From contig CANMTP010000010.1 of NCBI GenBank assembly GCA_947500845.1, positions 88,564 to 152,563 on the forward strand: a stretch of DNA of 64,000 bases, given 5' to 3'. Under the pieces are notes generated by a model. It saw nothing but the letters and a program-made list of their open reading frames with translations, did not search any database and had not been told where the DNA came from. Below are positions 1 to 9,149 of this stretch, piece after piece. Both the position numbers and the translations under genes were made by a program. Numbering within the stretch: position 1 is the stretch's first letter; every line of letters starts with the position of its first letter. This stretch comes from an uncultured Aquimarina sp. (GTDB lineage: Bacteria > Bacteroidota > Bacteroidia > Flavobacteriales > Flavobacteriaceae).

Positions 1-399
1 AATTTTGATCTCAAACGTAACCTAATTTATGTAGCCTCTCCCCGAGGCTTCCTGATAAAAGTATACCTCAAAAAAAATGATGGCTCTTTAGACTTTATTG
101 AAGATATCCCTTGCGGCACTGGAGTAGATAACATAGAAATCGATGGCCAGGGAAACTTATGGAGTGGCGGACATCCAAATCTATTAAGGTTTAAAGCTTA
201 CGCCAAAGGAAAAAAAGAAACTGCACCTTCAGAAATCATCAAAATAGAATATAGGGGTAAAGGCGATTATACAGTAGAGAAAATATATGTAGAGGACGGA
301 AAAATTATGTCGGGCTCTAGCGTTGCCGCACCATTTGAAGACCTAATTTTAGTCGGAAATGTAATGGATGACGAGTTTTTGATTCTAAAAAAAGAATAA
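1..399 (+). CDS. Paraoxonase/SMP-30-like arylesterase, C-terminal part
   Basis: This is an open reading frame running in from before the window and ending at TAA 397-399; 132 residues are visible. The sequence fits the C-terminal blades of a six-bladed beta-propeller of the paraoxonase/arylesterase (SMP-30-related) family: a GTGVDNIEIDGQGNLWSGGHPN stretch (metal-site loop with N and D) and, near the end, a GSSVAAPFEDLILVG segment as in PON proteins. Such enzymes hydrolyse lactones or esters and depend on calcium. The N-terminus, any signal peptide and the first catalytic residues lie outside the window. The stop is 39 bases before the next gene, on the same strand. Substrate is unknown; the family call is fairly firm. 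Confidence 0.72.
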   Translation, partial: NFDLKRNLIYVASPRGFLIKVYLKKNDGSLDFIEDIPCGTGVDNIEIDGQGNLWSGGHPNLLRFKAYAKGKKETAPSEIIKIEYRGKGDYTVEKIYVEDGKIMSGSSVAAPFEDLILVGNVMDDEFLILKKE

Positions 400-438
400 T
401 AATACAAACGATAATTAAGACCTCTATTTTCTTGAAAT

Positions 439-1014
439 ATGAAAGATCAACTCAAAAATCACATACTAAAATTTGTATCCCCACCAGAAAGTGACCTTCA
501 AACTTTTCTTGATGCTATGACGTTTGAAACCTTGAAAAATAAAGAATCCTTGATAAAGCAAGGACAATATTGCAAACACCAGTATTTTATCCTTAAAGGT
601 TGCCTTCGGTCATTTTTTGTCAATGAAAAGGGAGTAGAAAAGATCGTTAACTTCGGAATTGAAAACTGGTGGCTAACAAATATTGACAGTTTTATTAACC
701 AAACCCCTTCAAAACTGAACATTCAGGCTGCAGAGGATTCGATTGTATTAAAAATAAACAAGCAAAAACTGGATACCATTCTAAAAGATTCTCTAGAATT
801 GAACAGATACTTTAGAATCATCCTGGAGAAAGTTAGAATTGCCGATCAACGTAGAATTCAATTCATGTACAACCTATCTGGCGAAGAACTTTATAACATT
901 TTCTGCAAACACAATCCTGATTTCGTACAGAGAGTTCCCCAATATATGCTCGCATCATATCTGGGATTTACTCCAGAATTTTTAAGTAAAATAAGAGGTC
1001 GTAAAAAGATGTAA
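439..1014 (+). CDS. Crp/Fnr-family transcriptional regulator
   Basis: The 191-residue protein has a cyclic-nucleotide-binding-like beta-barrel (about residues 25-120; the segment ESLIKQGQYCKHQYFILKGC is typical) followed by a helical linker and a short C-terminal helix-turn-helix (about residues 160-188, PQYMLASYLGFTPEFLSKIR). This is the usual Bacteroidota Crp-like regulator, often without conserved cAMP-contacting residues. It lies 76 bases upstream of a carboxymuconolactone-decarboxylase-like gene on the same strand; regulators of this type are often found beside such AhpD-like genes, so it probably controls that neighbour. The effector is unknown. Confidence 0.88.
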   Translation: MKDQLKNHILKFVSPPESDLQTFLDAMTFETLKNKESLIKQGQYCKHQYFILKGCLRSFFVNEKGVEKIVNFGIENWWLTNIDSFINQTPSKLNIQAAEDSIVLKINKQKLDTILKDSLELNRYFRIILEKVRIADQRRIQFMYNLSGEELYNIFCKHNPDFVQRVPQYMLASYLGFTPEFLSKIRGRKKM

Positions 1015-1090
1015 TTTGTTTCTTAATCTAGATTAATTTTTTCCTCATTCTTTATCTTGAATTTTGTCTTTTAACCCTTAAAACAAAGAC

Positions 1091-1543
1091 ATGAAAACAA
1101 AAAGAATTGACATTAATGAGGTGAAGCCAACAGCTTACAAGCCAATATTTGATCTCTACAATGATCTTAAGAAAAGTACCTTATCGACCACAGCGTTTTT
1201 ATTAATACAGATAAGAGCCTCTCAAATTAATGGATGCGCATATTGTGTACAATCTCATATCAAAGAAGCTGTGCAACAGGGAGAAAAGCAATATCGTATT
1301 CATGCGCTATCAACCTGGAGAGAGTCTCCCTTTTTCACTGAAGAAGAACAGATAATTCTAGAAATGACCGAGGAAATAACCAATATTTCTACACATGGAT
1401 TAAGCGAGAAACTTTATCAAAAAGCCGTTAAATTGCTTGAAGAAGAAGAAATAGCAGACATCATTATGGGTATTTGTTGTATCAATGTATGGAACAGAAT
1501 TGGCCGTGCTACTTTAATGGAACCAATACCTTCTCAAGATTAA
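1091..1543 (+). CDS. Carboxymuconolactone decarboxylase/AhpD-like protein
   Basis: The 150-residue protein carries the AhpD-type redox motif NGCAYCVQSH, with Cys49, Cys52 and His56. In this family the CxxC pair and His support peroxidase or disulfide chemistry, usually in a small helical oligomer in the cytoplasm. Flavobacteria have many such stand-alone proteins and most are uncharacterised, so a real decarboxylase activity should not be assumed. It follows the Crp-like regulator gene and probably responds to it. Length and motif are normal for the family. Confidence 0.88.
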   Translation: MKTKRIDINEVKPTAYKPIFDLYNDLKKSTLSTTAFLLIQIRASQINGCAYCVQSHIKEAVQQGEKQYRIHALSTWRESPFFTEEEQIILEMTEEITNISTHGLSEKLYQKAVKLLEEEEIADIIMGICCINVWNRIGRATLMEPIPSQD

Positions 1544-2080
1544 TCTATTTGTAACTTGAAAATAAAAGCAATTTGCATCAAGCTCTTACAAGGGTTAGTT
1601 TAACTATTGAGTTTTTATCGGCTGCAGATAAGTTAGGTTTATGGCCAGAAGAGAAATCTGCTTGGGATGAATAGAATAGTTTTTTAGCATACACAAACTA
1701 CTTACTCTCATAAACCTTATAAATATTATTGGTAGTATTGCCTCGCTTATGAAGATTTTTAGCTCTATGTATAAGTATTGGCTTCAAAACATCGCTCTCT
1801 GCCAAATTTAGTGATTTTCTATAATTGATTTTTGGTTGGGCAATGATCTTAACTATAGGAATCAAAGCTCCTTCGGATTATTTGGTTTTCTCTGAAGCGT
1901 TAGCTGGGTTTAACCTAAGTCTGATTGAGGAACAATATCTTGAAATTCATATCCTTATTTCTATAAAGTTGATAATACTATTTGTATTAGAATATATGAT
2001 GCGCTTGCTCCATGAACTTTAACCTATTATTAAGTCCTGCACCATCCTAAATCTTTTAAATTTGAAAGTATCTTAAAAAC
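1544..2080. other. Decayed spacer with short coding-like remnants
   Basis: About 540 bases without a convincing gene. A plus-strand frame 1561-1674 reads as 37 sensible residues (ending GLWPEEKSAWDE, then stop) but has no ATG. A minus-strand frame of about 59 codons, roughly 1885 down to 1708, contains INYRKSLNLAESDVLKP and also looks coding but starts at a stop codon. An overlapping plus-strand frame 1825-2022 (65 residues, hydrophobic, TTG start) cannot be coding at the same time. I take the stretch to be eroded gene remnants. No RNA gene or terminator was seen. Confidence 0.4.
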
Positions 2081-2410
2081 ATGGTTACTATGGAAAAGAA
2101 AAACTGGTCACAATTAACGCTCATTAACAATACCGATCATCCAAAAAAACGTTTTGAATTGCATGTAGAAGATAAGGTTGCCTTTATTGAGTATATTTTG
2201 GCCAAAGGAGAATCAATATACCTAACGCATACAGAAGTTCCCAGATCGTTAGAAGGTAACGGATTAGGGAGTGTGATTATAAAGAAAACTTTAGCTTATA
2301 TTCGTGAAAAAGGATATCAACTTGTTCCGCTATGCCCTTTTGTAGCTGCTTATCTTAAAAAACATCCAGAAGCAGCAAACGGAATTCTAAAACAAGGCTA
2401 TTCCGTTTAG
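2081..2410 (+). CDS. Small GNAT-family N-acetyltransferase (YjdJ-like)
   Basis: The 109-residue protein matches the short GNAT family (Yjdj/Gcn5-like): a FELHVEDKVAFIEYILAKGE strand pair, a TEVPRSLEGNGLGSVIIKKT segment holding the acetyl-CoA pyrophosphate loop (G-N-G-L-G-S), then YQLVPLCPFVAAYLKKHPE, the usual family ending. It probably transfers an acetyl group from acetyl-CoA to an unidentified amine. An in-frame ATG four codons in (2090) is an alternative start. The gene converges on obg with only one base between the stops. Confidence 0.88.
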   Translation: MVTMEKKNWSQLTLINNTDHPKKRFELHVEDKVAFIEYILAKGESIYLTHTEVPRSLEGNGLGSVIIKKTLAYIREKGYQLVPLCPFVAAYLKKHPEAANGILKQGYSV

Positions 2411-2411
2411 G

Positions 2412-3410
2412 TTAATTATTCAGCATTTGCCACAACTTATCTTTTAATTCTTGTAGTCCTTGTTGAGCAACCGAGGAGATAAATAAATAAGGAACATTAA
2501 ATTGCCCGTCTAATTCTGTTTTCAATTCTTCTTTCAACTCATCATCCAGCATATCACATTTTGAAATGGCAATAAGTCTGTCTTTATCCAAAAGATCAGG
2601 ATTATAGCGCCGCAACTCATCCAGAAGAATCTCATATTGTTCTACTATATCTGGTGCATCTGCCGGAATAAGAAAAAGTAATGTAGAGTTACGCTCAATG
2701 TGTCGTAAAAAACGATGTCCGATCCCTTTACCCTCTGCAGCACCCTCAATTATACCAGGGATATCAGCCATTACAAAAGTTTGAAAATCACGATATTCTA
2801 CAATACCTAAATTAGGCTTTAAGGTAGTAAATTCGTAATCGGCAATCTTTGGTTTTGCAGCGGTAATTACAGATAACAGCGTTGATTTTCCAGCGTTAGG
2901 AAATCCAACCAGCCCCACATCTGCCAGTACTTTTAGCTCTAAGGTAATATCACGCTGTTGTCCTTCTATACCAGGTTGAGCATACCGTGGTGTTTGATTG
3001 GTTGGGCTTTTAAAGTGCCAGTTACCACGACCTCCCATTCCCCCTTCTACAACGATATATTCTTGTCCCTCTTCGGTAATCTCTTTAATAATACTTTGTG
3101 TTTCAGTATCTCGAATTACAGTTCCCAGGGGTACATCAACATAAATATCTTCCCCATCTGCTCCTGTACTTCGGTTTTTACTACCATGTCCACCATGACC
3201 GGCTTTAAAATGACGCTTAAACTTAAGATGGTACAAGGTCCACATATTTGGATTAGCACGTATAATTATATGCCCTCCACGGCCTCCGTCTCCACCATCA
3301 GGACCTCCTTTGGATATATACTTTTCACGATGTAGGTGCGCAGATCCCTTACCTCCGTTTCCGGAAGCAATATGCAACTTTACATAATCTACAAAATTCC
3401 CTTCTGTCAT
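2412..3410 (-). CDS. obg: GTPase Obg/CgtA
   Basis: The 332-residue protein has the glycine-rich Obg fold at residues 1-158 (repeated GGxGG segments) and the GTPase domain after it, with the P-loop GFPNAGKST at 169-177, DIPG for G3 and SKCD for G4. There is no C-terminal OCT domain, as usual in Bacteroidota. It is an essential ribosome-associated GTPase acting in 50S maturation and stress control. It lies downstream of the hpt-adk fusion gene on the same strand, with about 90 bases between, so the two may be cotranscribed. Confidence 0.97.
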   Translation of the reverse strand: MTEGNFVDYVKLHIASGNGGKGSAHLHREKYISKGGPDGGDGGRGGHIIIRANPNMWTLYHLKFKRHFKAGHGGHGSKNRSTGADGEDIYVDVPLGTVIRDTETQSIIKEITEEGQEYIVVEGGMGGRGNWHFKSPTNQTPRYAQPGIEGQQRDITLELKVLADVGLVGFPNAGKSTLLSVITAAKPKIADYEFTTLKPNLGIVEYRDFQTFVMADIPGIIEGAAEGKGIGHRFLRHIERNSTLLFLIPADAPDIVEQYEILLDELRRYNPDLLDKDRLIAISKCDMLDDELKEELKTELDGQFNVPYLFISSVAQQGLQELKDKLWQMLNN

Positions 3411-3500
3411 AATTCGTTTCCTATAATTACAGTATATATTAAAGTCATTTTAATGAAATCCAATGAAAAAGATATTCTTGAAAACTACATCAAGACAACG

Positions 3501-4607
3501 TTAAAGCTTATCAATTACCTGACTTAATCTTTCTGTAATTTCGTTAATCGCTCCTACTCCATCAACTCCAAAATATTTATTTTGCTTCTGGTAGTAATTT
3601 TTTAAGATCGCAGTCTCATCATAATACACTTTAATTCGATTACGAATTACTGTCTCATCTGCATCATCAGGACGCCCTGAAGTCTTACCTCTTTCTAATA
3701 ATCTTTGTACCAATACCTCATCATCAACCTCTAATGCCACCATGGCGCTTACTTCTGATCCCTTTGAAACCAATAATTCTGATAATGAATCTGCCTGCGC
3801 CTCAGTTCGGGGAAAGCCATCGAAAATAAAACCATTGGCATCTGGATTCTTGTCAACTTCGGCATTAAGCATATTTATAGTAACCTCATCAGGAACTAAT
3901 TGTCCTTTATCAATATATGATTTTGCCAATGTGCCAAGTTTAGTCGCATTTTTTATATTGTACCTAAATACATCTCCTGTAGAGATATGTATTAGATCAT
4001 ATTTTTGTTTCAAAACTTCTGCTTGTGTTCCCTTTCCTGCTCCTGGAGGGCCAAACAACACCAAATTTGTCATGTTACTTGATTTTAGTTGATAAACATC
4101 TGTGAGATTACGGCCAAGACCATCATAATCTAATCCGTATCCCACTATAAATTTATTAGGGATCTCGATCCCATAATAGTCTATTTTAATTTTCTTAGTA
4201 TATGCTTCAGGTTTAAAAAATAATGTCGCAACTTTAACCTCTTTACAATCTTTATCTCTGAGCATTTTATCCAACAAAGTTATCGTATTTCCAGTATCCA
4301 CAATATCTTCGAGAACCACGATGGTCCGTCCAGATATATTATCCTCTAAGCCTATTAATTCTTGAATCTCACTGGTTGTTTTGGTTCCCTTATATGAGGC
4401 CAATTTAACAAAGCTAATTTTACAATCAAATTGAAATCGTTTTAGCACTTCTGAAGCAAACATAAAAGCACCATTTAACACACCAATAAATAAAGGATTT
4501 TTATCTGATAGATCTTTATTTAATCTATCAGACATCTTATCAATTGCTGCTACTATTTCATTCTCCGTAATAAATGGGATAAATTGTAAATCGTGCAGTT
4601 TTATCAT
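3501..4607 (-). CDS. adk: Fused hypoxanthine phosphoribosyltransferase-adenylate kinase
   Basis: This is one 368-residue frame holding two complete enzymes. Residues 1-176 are a hypoxanthine phosphoribosyltransferase with the PRPP loop VVLEDIVDTGNT (97-108). From Met179 on, 190 residues form a short-LID adenylate kinase with P-loop GPPGAGKGT (186-194), the DGFPRTEAQ segment and RPDD. The kinase half has exactly the length of a stand-alone flavobacterial adenylate kinase, and no stop or shift separates the halves. HPT makes IMP or GMP from free bases and Adk balances AMP, ADP and ATP, so the fusion joins purine salvage to nucleotide phosphorylation. An internal start at Met179 could also give free Adk. 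purK-purE lie divergently beside it. Confidence 0.93.
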   Translation of the reverse strand: MIKLHDLQFIPFITENEIVAAIDKMSDRLNKDLSDKNPLFIGVLNGAFMFASEVLKRFQFDCKISFVKLASYKGTKTTSEIQELIGLEDNISGRTIVVLEDIVDTGNTITLLDKMLRDKDCKEVKVATLFFKPEAYTKKIKIDYYGIEIPNKFIVGYGLDYDGLGRNLTDVYQLKSSNMTNLVLFGPPGAGKGTQAEVLKQKYDLIHISTGDVFRYNIKNATKLGTLAKSYIDKGQLVPDEVTINMLNAEVDKNPDANGFIFDGFPRTEAQADSLSELLVSKGSEVSAMVALEVDDEVLVQRLLERGKTSGRPDDADETVIRNRIKVYYDETAILKNYYQKQNKYFGVDGVGAINEITERLSQVIDKL

Positions 4608-4650
4608 AAAATACTATACTAACTACTACTAGGTTTTTCAATTAAAGCGG

Positions 4651-4658
4651 CAAAGATA
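4651..4658 (-). promoter_or_regulatory. -7 element of the hpt-adk promoter
   Basis: On the minus strand the bases read TATCTTTG, an exact match to the Bacteroidota -7 consensus TAnnTTTG. It lies about 44 bases before the hpt-adk ATG, giving an expected leader of roughly 35-40 bases. No clear -33 TTTG was found at the normal distance. Confidence 0.55.
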
Positions 4659-4723
4659 GTGATTATAAAAGTTTGACTCTAGCATTTACTTCCTATTATT
4701 ATGGTTATTCTTTCTGAAAAAAT

Positions 4724-4731
4724 TATTTTTG
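4724..4731 (+). promoter_or_regulatory. purK: -7 element of the purK promoter
   Basis: TATTTTTG matches TAnnTTTG exactly. It lies downstream of the leftmost in-frame ATG (4701), so that ATG would not be in the transcript; the expected start point near 4737 leaves the ATGs at 4749 and 4764. No clear -33 box. Confidence 0.5.
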
Positions 4732-4763
4732 TCTTCATTAAGGTAAACATGAATCTCCCGGTA

Positions 4764-5921
4764 ATGGAAAATTTTTTCTCGTCAAATTTTAAATTAGGAA
4801 TTTTAGGAGGTGGTCAATTAGGTAAAATGATGTTATATGATACCAGAAAGTATGACATTCAAACTTGTGTTCTTGATCCTAGTCCTGATGCACCATGTAA
4901 AATAGCCTGTGATCATTTTCAACAAGGCAGTTTAATGGATTATGAAACCGTTTATAATTTTGGGAAAAAGGTAGATGTACTCACTTTCGAAATTGAAACC
5001 GTTAATACTAAAGCTCTTGCGAAACTAGAAAGAGAAGGTAAAAAAGTATATCCGAGTTCAAAAACATTGGATATTATTCAAAACAAAGGGAGGCAAAAAC
5101 TCTTCTATGAAGAAAAGAATATTCCAACAGCAAAATTTAGACGATTTTCGAATAAAGCTCATCTTACCGAAGGAATAACTGATAATCGTGTTAAACTTCC
5201 TTTTGTATGGAAAAGTACTCAAGGGGGATATGATGGCAAAGGCGTTTCTGTCATAAAGTCCGGAGCAGATGTTGCAAAACTACCGGATGTAGAGTGTATT
5301 GCTGAAGAAATGATTAATTTCAAAAATGAATTAGCGGTAATTGTTGTGCGCAGTGTAAGTGGTGAAATCAAAACGTATCCTGTAGTAGAGATGGAGTTTC
5401 ACCCCGAAGCAAATCAAGTAGAATATGTGATATGCCCTGCAAGAATAAGTGATGCTATCACCTTAAAAGCTATTAAAGTTGCAGAAAAAGTGTCCAAAGC
5501 GTTCGAACATGTTGGTGTATTGGCCGTAGAAATGTTTCAAACACAGAATGATGAAATTTTGGTTAATGAAGTCGCTCCGAGACCACATAACAGTGGTCAT
5601 TATAGTATAGAAGCGAGTTATACTAATCAATTTGAGCAGCATATTAGAGCAATATTAGACTTACCTTTGGGAGCTACCCAGAGTAAAGTAGGCGGAATTA
5701 TGGTAAATTTGGTGGGTGCTGAAGGTCATGTGGGAGATGTAGTCTACAAAAACATTGAAAAGATCATGAAAATGCCTGGTGTAACCCCCCATATTTATGG
5801 CAAGAAGCAAACACGACCATTTAGAAAGATGGGCCATGTAACTATTGTGCATGAAAATATAGATGAAGCCAGAAAAATTGCCGAAAAGGTAAAAAACACA
5901 ATAAAAGTAGTAAGTAAATAA
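4764..5921 (+). CDS. purK: 5-(carboxyamino)imidazole ribonucleotide synthase
   Basis: ATP-grasp enzyme of purine synthesis: AIR plus bicarbonate and ATP gives N5-CAIR, the substrate of PurE encoded next. The N-terminal KLGILGGGQLGKMMLYD segment is the family signature; WKSTQGGYDGKGV is the ATP-grasp loop and EVAPRPHNSGHYSIEA the metal/active-site segment. I place the start at 4764 (385 residues) because a -7 promoter element sits at 4724-4731 and the family starts a few residues before GILGGGQLG; ATG 4749 is also possible. purE follows 47 bases downstream. Confidence 0.96.
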   Translation: MENFFSSNFKLGILGGGQLGKMMLYDTRKYDIQTCVLDPSPDAPCKIACDHFQQGSLMDYETVYNFGKKVDVLTFEIETVNTKALAKLEREGKKVYPSSKTLDIIQNKGRQKLFYEEKNIPTAKFRRFSNKAHLTEGITDNRVKLPFVWKSTQGGYDGKGVSVIKSGADVAKLPDVECIAEEMINFKNELAVIVVRSVSGEIKTYPVVEMEFHPEANQVEYVICPARISDAITLKAIKVAEKVSKAFEHVGVLAVEMFQTQNDEILVNEVAPRPHNSGHYSIEASYTNQFEQHIRAILDLPLGATQSKVGGIMVNLVGAEGHVGDVVYKNIEKIMKMPGVTPHIYGKKQTRPFRKMGHVTIVHENIDEARKIAEKVKNTIKVVSK

Positions 5922-5968
5922 AACTTTCTAATTTAAGAAAACAATAATAATCATAACAAAATAGTATC

Positions 5969-6454
5969 ATGAGCAAGGTTGGAATAATAATGGGTAGTAC
6001 TAGCGATATGCCTGTAATGGAAAAGGCTATCGAAGTATTACAAGGGTTTGATATTGAAGTTGAAGTTGATATCGTATCTGCACATCGTACTCCCGAAAAA
6101 TTGTTTGATTATGCTAAAAATGCTCATACACGAGGAATCAATGTTATAATAGCAGGAGCTGGAGGTGCCGCTCACCTACCAGGAATGGTAGCATCTTTAA
6201 CTCCTTTACCAGTAATAGGTGTTCCTGTTAAATCAAGAAATTCTATTGATGGTTGGGACTCTGTACTATCTATTCTACAGATGCCTGGTGGAGTTCCTGT
6301 GGCGACTGTCGCACTAGATGGAGCTTTAAATGCTGGTATATTAGCTGCACAGATTGTTGGGGCTAATGACTCCTGTACTCTTGATAAAATATTGATGTAT
6401 AAAGAAGGGCTCAAACAAAAAGTAATCGAGGGCGCAAAAAAGATTAATCAATAA
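5969..6454 (+). CDS. purE: 5-(carboxyamino)imidazole ribonucleotide mutase
   Basis: The 161-residue class I PurE converts N5-CAIR to CAIR. Signature segments are [21 protein letters not shown] and the glycine-rich [14 protein letters not shown] that binds the substrate phosphate. Length is normal for the family. It forms a two-gene unit with purK and is followed by a strong terminator hairpin at 6481-6504. Confidence 0.97.
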   Translation: MSKVGIIMGSTSDMPVMEKAIEVLQGFDIEVEVDIVSAHRTPEKLFDYAKNAHTRGINVIIAGAGGAAHLPGMVASLTPLPVIGVPVKSRNSIDGWDSVLSILQMPGGVPVATVALDGALNAGILAAQIVGANDSCTLDKILMYKEGLKQKVIEGAKKINQ

Positions 6455-6475
6455 CTCAGATACTATATTAAAAAC

Positions 6476-6504
6476 AAAAAAGAGTCACCTTTCGGTGACT
6501 CTTT
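6476..6504 (+). terminator. Rho-independent terminator after purKE
   Basis: A nine-base-pair stem AGAGTCACC/GGTGACTCT with loop TTTC (6481-6502) is preceded by an A run and followed by TTT, 26 bases after the purE stop. Confidence 0.85.
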
Positions 6505-7048
6505 AAATATCAGGTCTTACAGAAGAATATAACAATATTTATTAACCAACTTAAATATATTACACAAAAAATTCATTGTAAGACCATACTCTTAAAACCT
6601 GTAACAAAGGTAAAACCTTACTTTAATTACACAATAAAAGTAACGAATATTTATTAACAATTTTCGATAAAATGCGCTTTTTTTCGACAAACCGCATTCT
6701 TGTTGAGTTTCAAGAGTTTTTTTTTATAGAAAATACCTGCACTAACCGACTTATTAACTAAATTTTAAAGGTTTTTAACAACAAAAAGAGCTGCATTAAT
6801 TGCAGCCCTTTCCATATATTTGGCCTTTGCTTCGAAAATATAGTGTTATCACTCATACCCCAAACAAGAATAATATTTATATTTTCTGCATTAGGCCTTT
6901 TACTAATAAACCGTTTCAAATGTATACGTCTAATGACTAAATAGTGAAAAAAGGGCAACATGAGATATCCATTTTTCGACAAAAGACGAATTTTATCGAC
7001 ACAAAAAAATAATACAAAAAGTAATTAAAAAAATATCGTTTATATAAT
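6505..7048. other. AT-rich spacer between purE terminator and M3 peptidase gene
   Basis: About 540 bases with no convincing gene. It holds a small hairpin GCTGCA-TTAAT-TGCAGC at 6790-6806 with a T run on the minus-strand side, so a possible minus-strand terminator, and recurring TTTCGACA-like words near 6681 and 6974 with a weaker TATCGACAC near 6995. A small RNA cannot be excluded, but nothing recognisable was found. Confidence 0.4.
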
Positions 7049-9070
7049 ATGAGCAACCCACTACTTACATTATTTGATACTGCTCCGTTTTCGAAAATAA
7101 AATCAGAGCATTTTTTACCTGCCATTAAAAATGGTATATCCGTAGCCAAAAAAGAAATAGATCAAATTGTATCTAATTCAGATACTCCTACTTTTTCTAA
7201 TACCATCGAAGCTTTGGAGTATAGTGGAGAATTACTCGACCGCGTGACCAGCGTATTTTTTAATCTTAATAGTGCAGAAACTAATGAAGAAATTCAAAAA
7301 ATAGCCCAGGAAGCATCTCCATTACTTTCAGAGTTTAGCAATGACATTGCTCTCAATTTAGATTTATTTAAAAGAATTGAGACAGTTTATCACCAAAGAG
7401 AAGAACTCGATCTTGATCCAGAACAATATACATTACTTACAAAAAGATATAAATCATTCTCAAGAAATGGAGCAAATCTTCCTGAAGATAAAAAGGAAAA
7501 GTTAAGAGAGATTGACAAAAAGCTCTCGATACTGAGCTTGAATTTTGGCGAAAACATATTGGCAGAAACTAATAAGTTCGAAATGCTGCTTACTAATGAA
7601 TCAGATCTAGAAGGTCTTCCAGAAGGAGCAAAAGAAGCAGCAAAAGCGATGGCCGAAGCCAGAAATAAAAAAGGATGGTTAATTACCCTGGACTACCCTA
7701 GCTATATACCATTTACTACCTATGCCAAAAAAAGAGAGTTAAGAAAAAAGTTAGTCCTTGCATTTGGCGCTAAGGGTTTTCACGATGACGATCTTGATAA
7801 TCAAGAAAATGTTTTAAAGATTGCTAACCTGCGACATAAACGTGCCTTGGTTCTGGGATATACATCTCATGCCCATTATATTCTTGAAGAAAGAATGGCA
7901 GAAACACCAGATAAGGTTTTTGCGTTTCTTAACGAAATTTTAGAAAAAGCAAAACCTGCTGCAGAAAGAGAATTTAAACAGCTTGAAGGGTTTGCTAAAG
8001 AACTAGATGGAATTGATCATCTGGAAAAATGGGACGGGGCGTACTACACCGAAAAACTAAAACAGAAGCTTTTTAACCTTGACGATGAAAAGCTGAAACC
8101 ATATTTTAAACTTGAAAATGTAATCAACGGAGTGTTTGCTGTAGCCAACAAACTATTTGGACTTCAATTTAAAGAAACAAACGAGGTTGATACCTATCAT
8201 GAGGAGGTAAAAACTTATAATGTTACAAATGCTGAAGGAAATTTTATATCCTTGTTTTATGCAGATTTTCATCCCAGACCGGGAAAACGTAACGGTGCCT
8301 GGATGACATCTTATAAATCTCAGATGAGAAAAGATAACAAGAACATTAGGCCTCACGTGTCTATTGTTTGCAACTTTACCAAGCCTACTCCCAGCAAGCC
8401 CTCACTGTTAACGTTTAACGAGGTCACTACATTGTTTCATGAGTTTGGCCATGCCTTACACGGTATGCTGGCTAATACTACCTATCCCGGTTTATCCGGA
8501 ACAAGTGTATATTGGGATTTTGTTGAGTTACCGAGTCAAATTCTTGAAAACTGGTGCTATGAAAAAGAAGCTCTAGAGCTTTTTGCAAAACACTATGAAA
8601 CCGTGGAAACAATTCCAATGGAACTAGTGGAAAAAATTAAAGAATCGTCCACCTTTATGGAAGGTATGTCCACGCTACGGCAATTAAGTTTTGGATTGCT
8701 AGATATGTCCTGGCATGCACAAGATCCTAGTAATATTACAAATGTTAAAGAGCACGAAAAAAAGACATTTGCAGAAACCTCTTTATATCCAAATGTTGAA
8801 GAAAATTGCATGAGTACGGCATTTTCCCATATTTTTCAAGGTGGATATTCTGCGGGATATTATTCATATAAATGGGCAGAGGTGTTAGATGCCGATGCAT
8901 TTGAATACTTTAAAGAAAATGGAATTTTTGATAAGGAAGTAGCCTCTAAGTTCATGGATAATATCTTATCCAAAGGTGGTACCGAAAATCCAATGAAACT
9001 TTATAAACGTTTTCGTGGGCAAGAACCAAAACCAGAAGCTTTATTAAAACGTGCCGGACTAATCAAGTAA
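7049..9070 (+). CDS. M3-family oligopeptidase (Dcp/PrlC-like)
   Basis: The 673-residue zinc metallopeptidase carries FHEFGHALHGML, with HEFGH at residues 464-468, and the third zinc ligand region YWDFVELPSQ about 27 residues later. The C-terminal FSHIFQGGYSAGYYSYKWAEVLDADAFEYF is typical of M3A peptidyl-dipeptidases and oligopeptidase A. There is no signal peptide, so it is probably cytoplasmic and degrades short peptides. The gene stands alone between a 540-base spacer and a bidirectional terminator. Dcp-type and PrlC-type activity cannot be told apart from sequence reading alone. Confidence 0.94.
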   Translation: MSNPLLTLFDTAPFSKIKSEHFLPAIKNGISVAKKEIDQIVSNSDTPTFSNTIEALEYSGELLDRVTSVFFNLNSAETNEEIQKIAQEASPLLSEFSNDIALNLDLFKRIETVYHQREELDLDPEQYTLLTKRYKSFSRNGANLPEDKKEKLREIDKKLSILSLNFGENILAETNKFEMLLTNESDLEGLPEGAKEAAKAMAEARNKKGWLITLDYPSYIPFTTYAKKRELRKKLVLAFGAKGFHDDDLDNQENVLKIANLRHKRALVLGYTSHAHYILEERMAETPDKVFAFLNEILEKAKPAAEREFKQLEGFAKELDGIDHLEKWDGAYYTEKLKQKLFNLDDEKLKPYFKLENVINGVFAVANKLFGLQFKETNEVDTYHEEVKTYNVTNAEGNFISLFYADFHPRPGKRNGAWMTSYKSQMRKDNKNIRPHVSIVCNFTKPTPSKPSLLTFNEVTTLFHEFGHALHGMLANTTYPGLSGTSVYWDFVELPSQILENWCYEKEALELFAKHYETVETIPMELVEKIKESSTFMEGMSTLRQLSFGLLDMSWHAQDPSNITNVKEHEKKTFAETSLYPNVEENCMSTAFSHIFQGGYSAGYYSYKWAEVLDADAFEYFKENGIFDKEVASKFMDNILSKGGTENPMKLYKRFRGQEPKPEALLKRAGLIK

Positions 9071-9098
9071 TTCTTGATCGTTAAACTTTAGAGATAAA

Positions 9099-9129
9099 AA
9101 AGGTGCTTCAGTCGTTCTGAAGCACCTTT
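9099..9129. terminator. Bidirectional terminator between convergent peptidase genes
   Basis: A 13-base-pair perfect stem (AAAGGTGCTTCAG paired with CTGAAGCACCTTT) with loop TCGTT lies between the M3 gene stop and the M28 gene stop. A and T runs flank it, so it can work on both strands. Confidence 0.88.
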
Positions 9130-9149
9130 ATGTTTTTTGACTTAAATAT

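Noticed and set aside
1825..2022. Hydrophobic frame of 65 codons with TTG start
   Set aside because: No promoter or family, and overlaps a minus-strand remnant; kept only as part of the decayed spacer.
4701..4763. N-terminal extension of PurK
   Set aside because: It overlaps an exact -7 promoter element and is not part of the family's N-terminus.
6758..6982. Frame of 74 codons on the minus strand in the purE-M3 spacer
   Set aside because: Composition is not protein-like, and a terminator-like hairpin lies within it.
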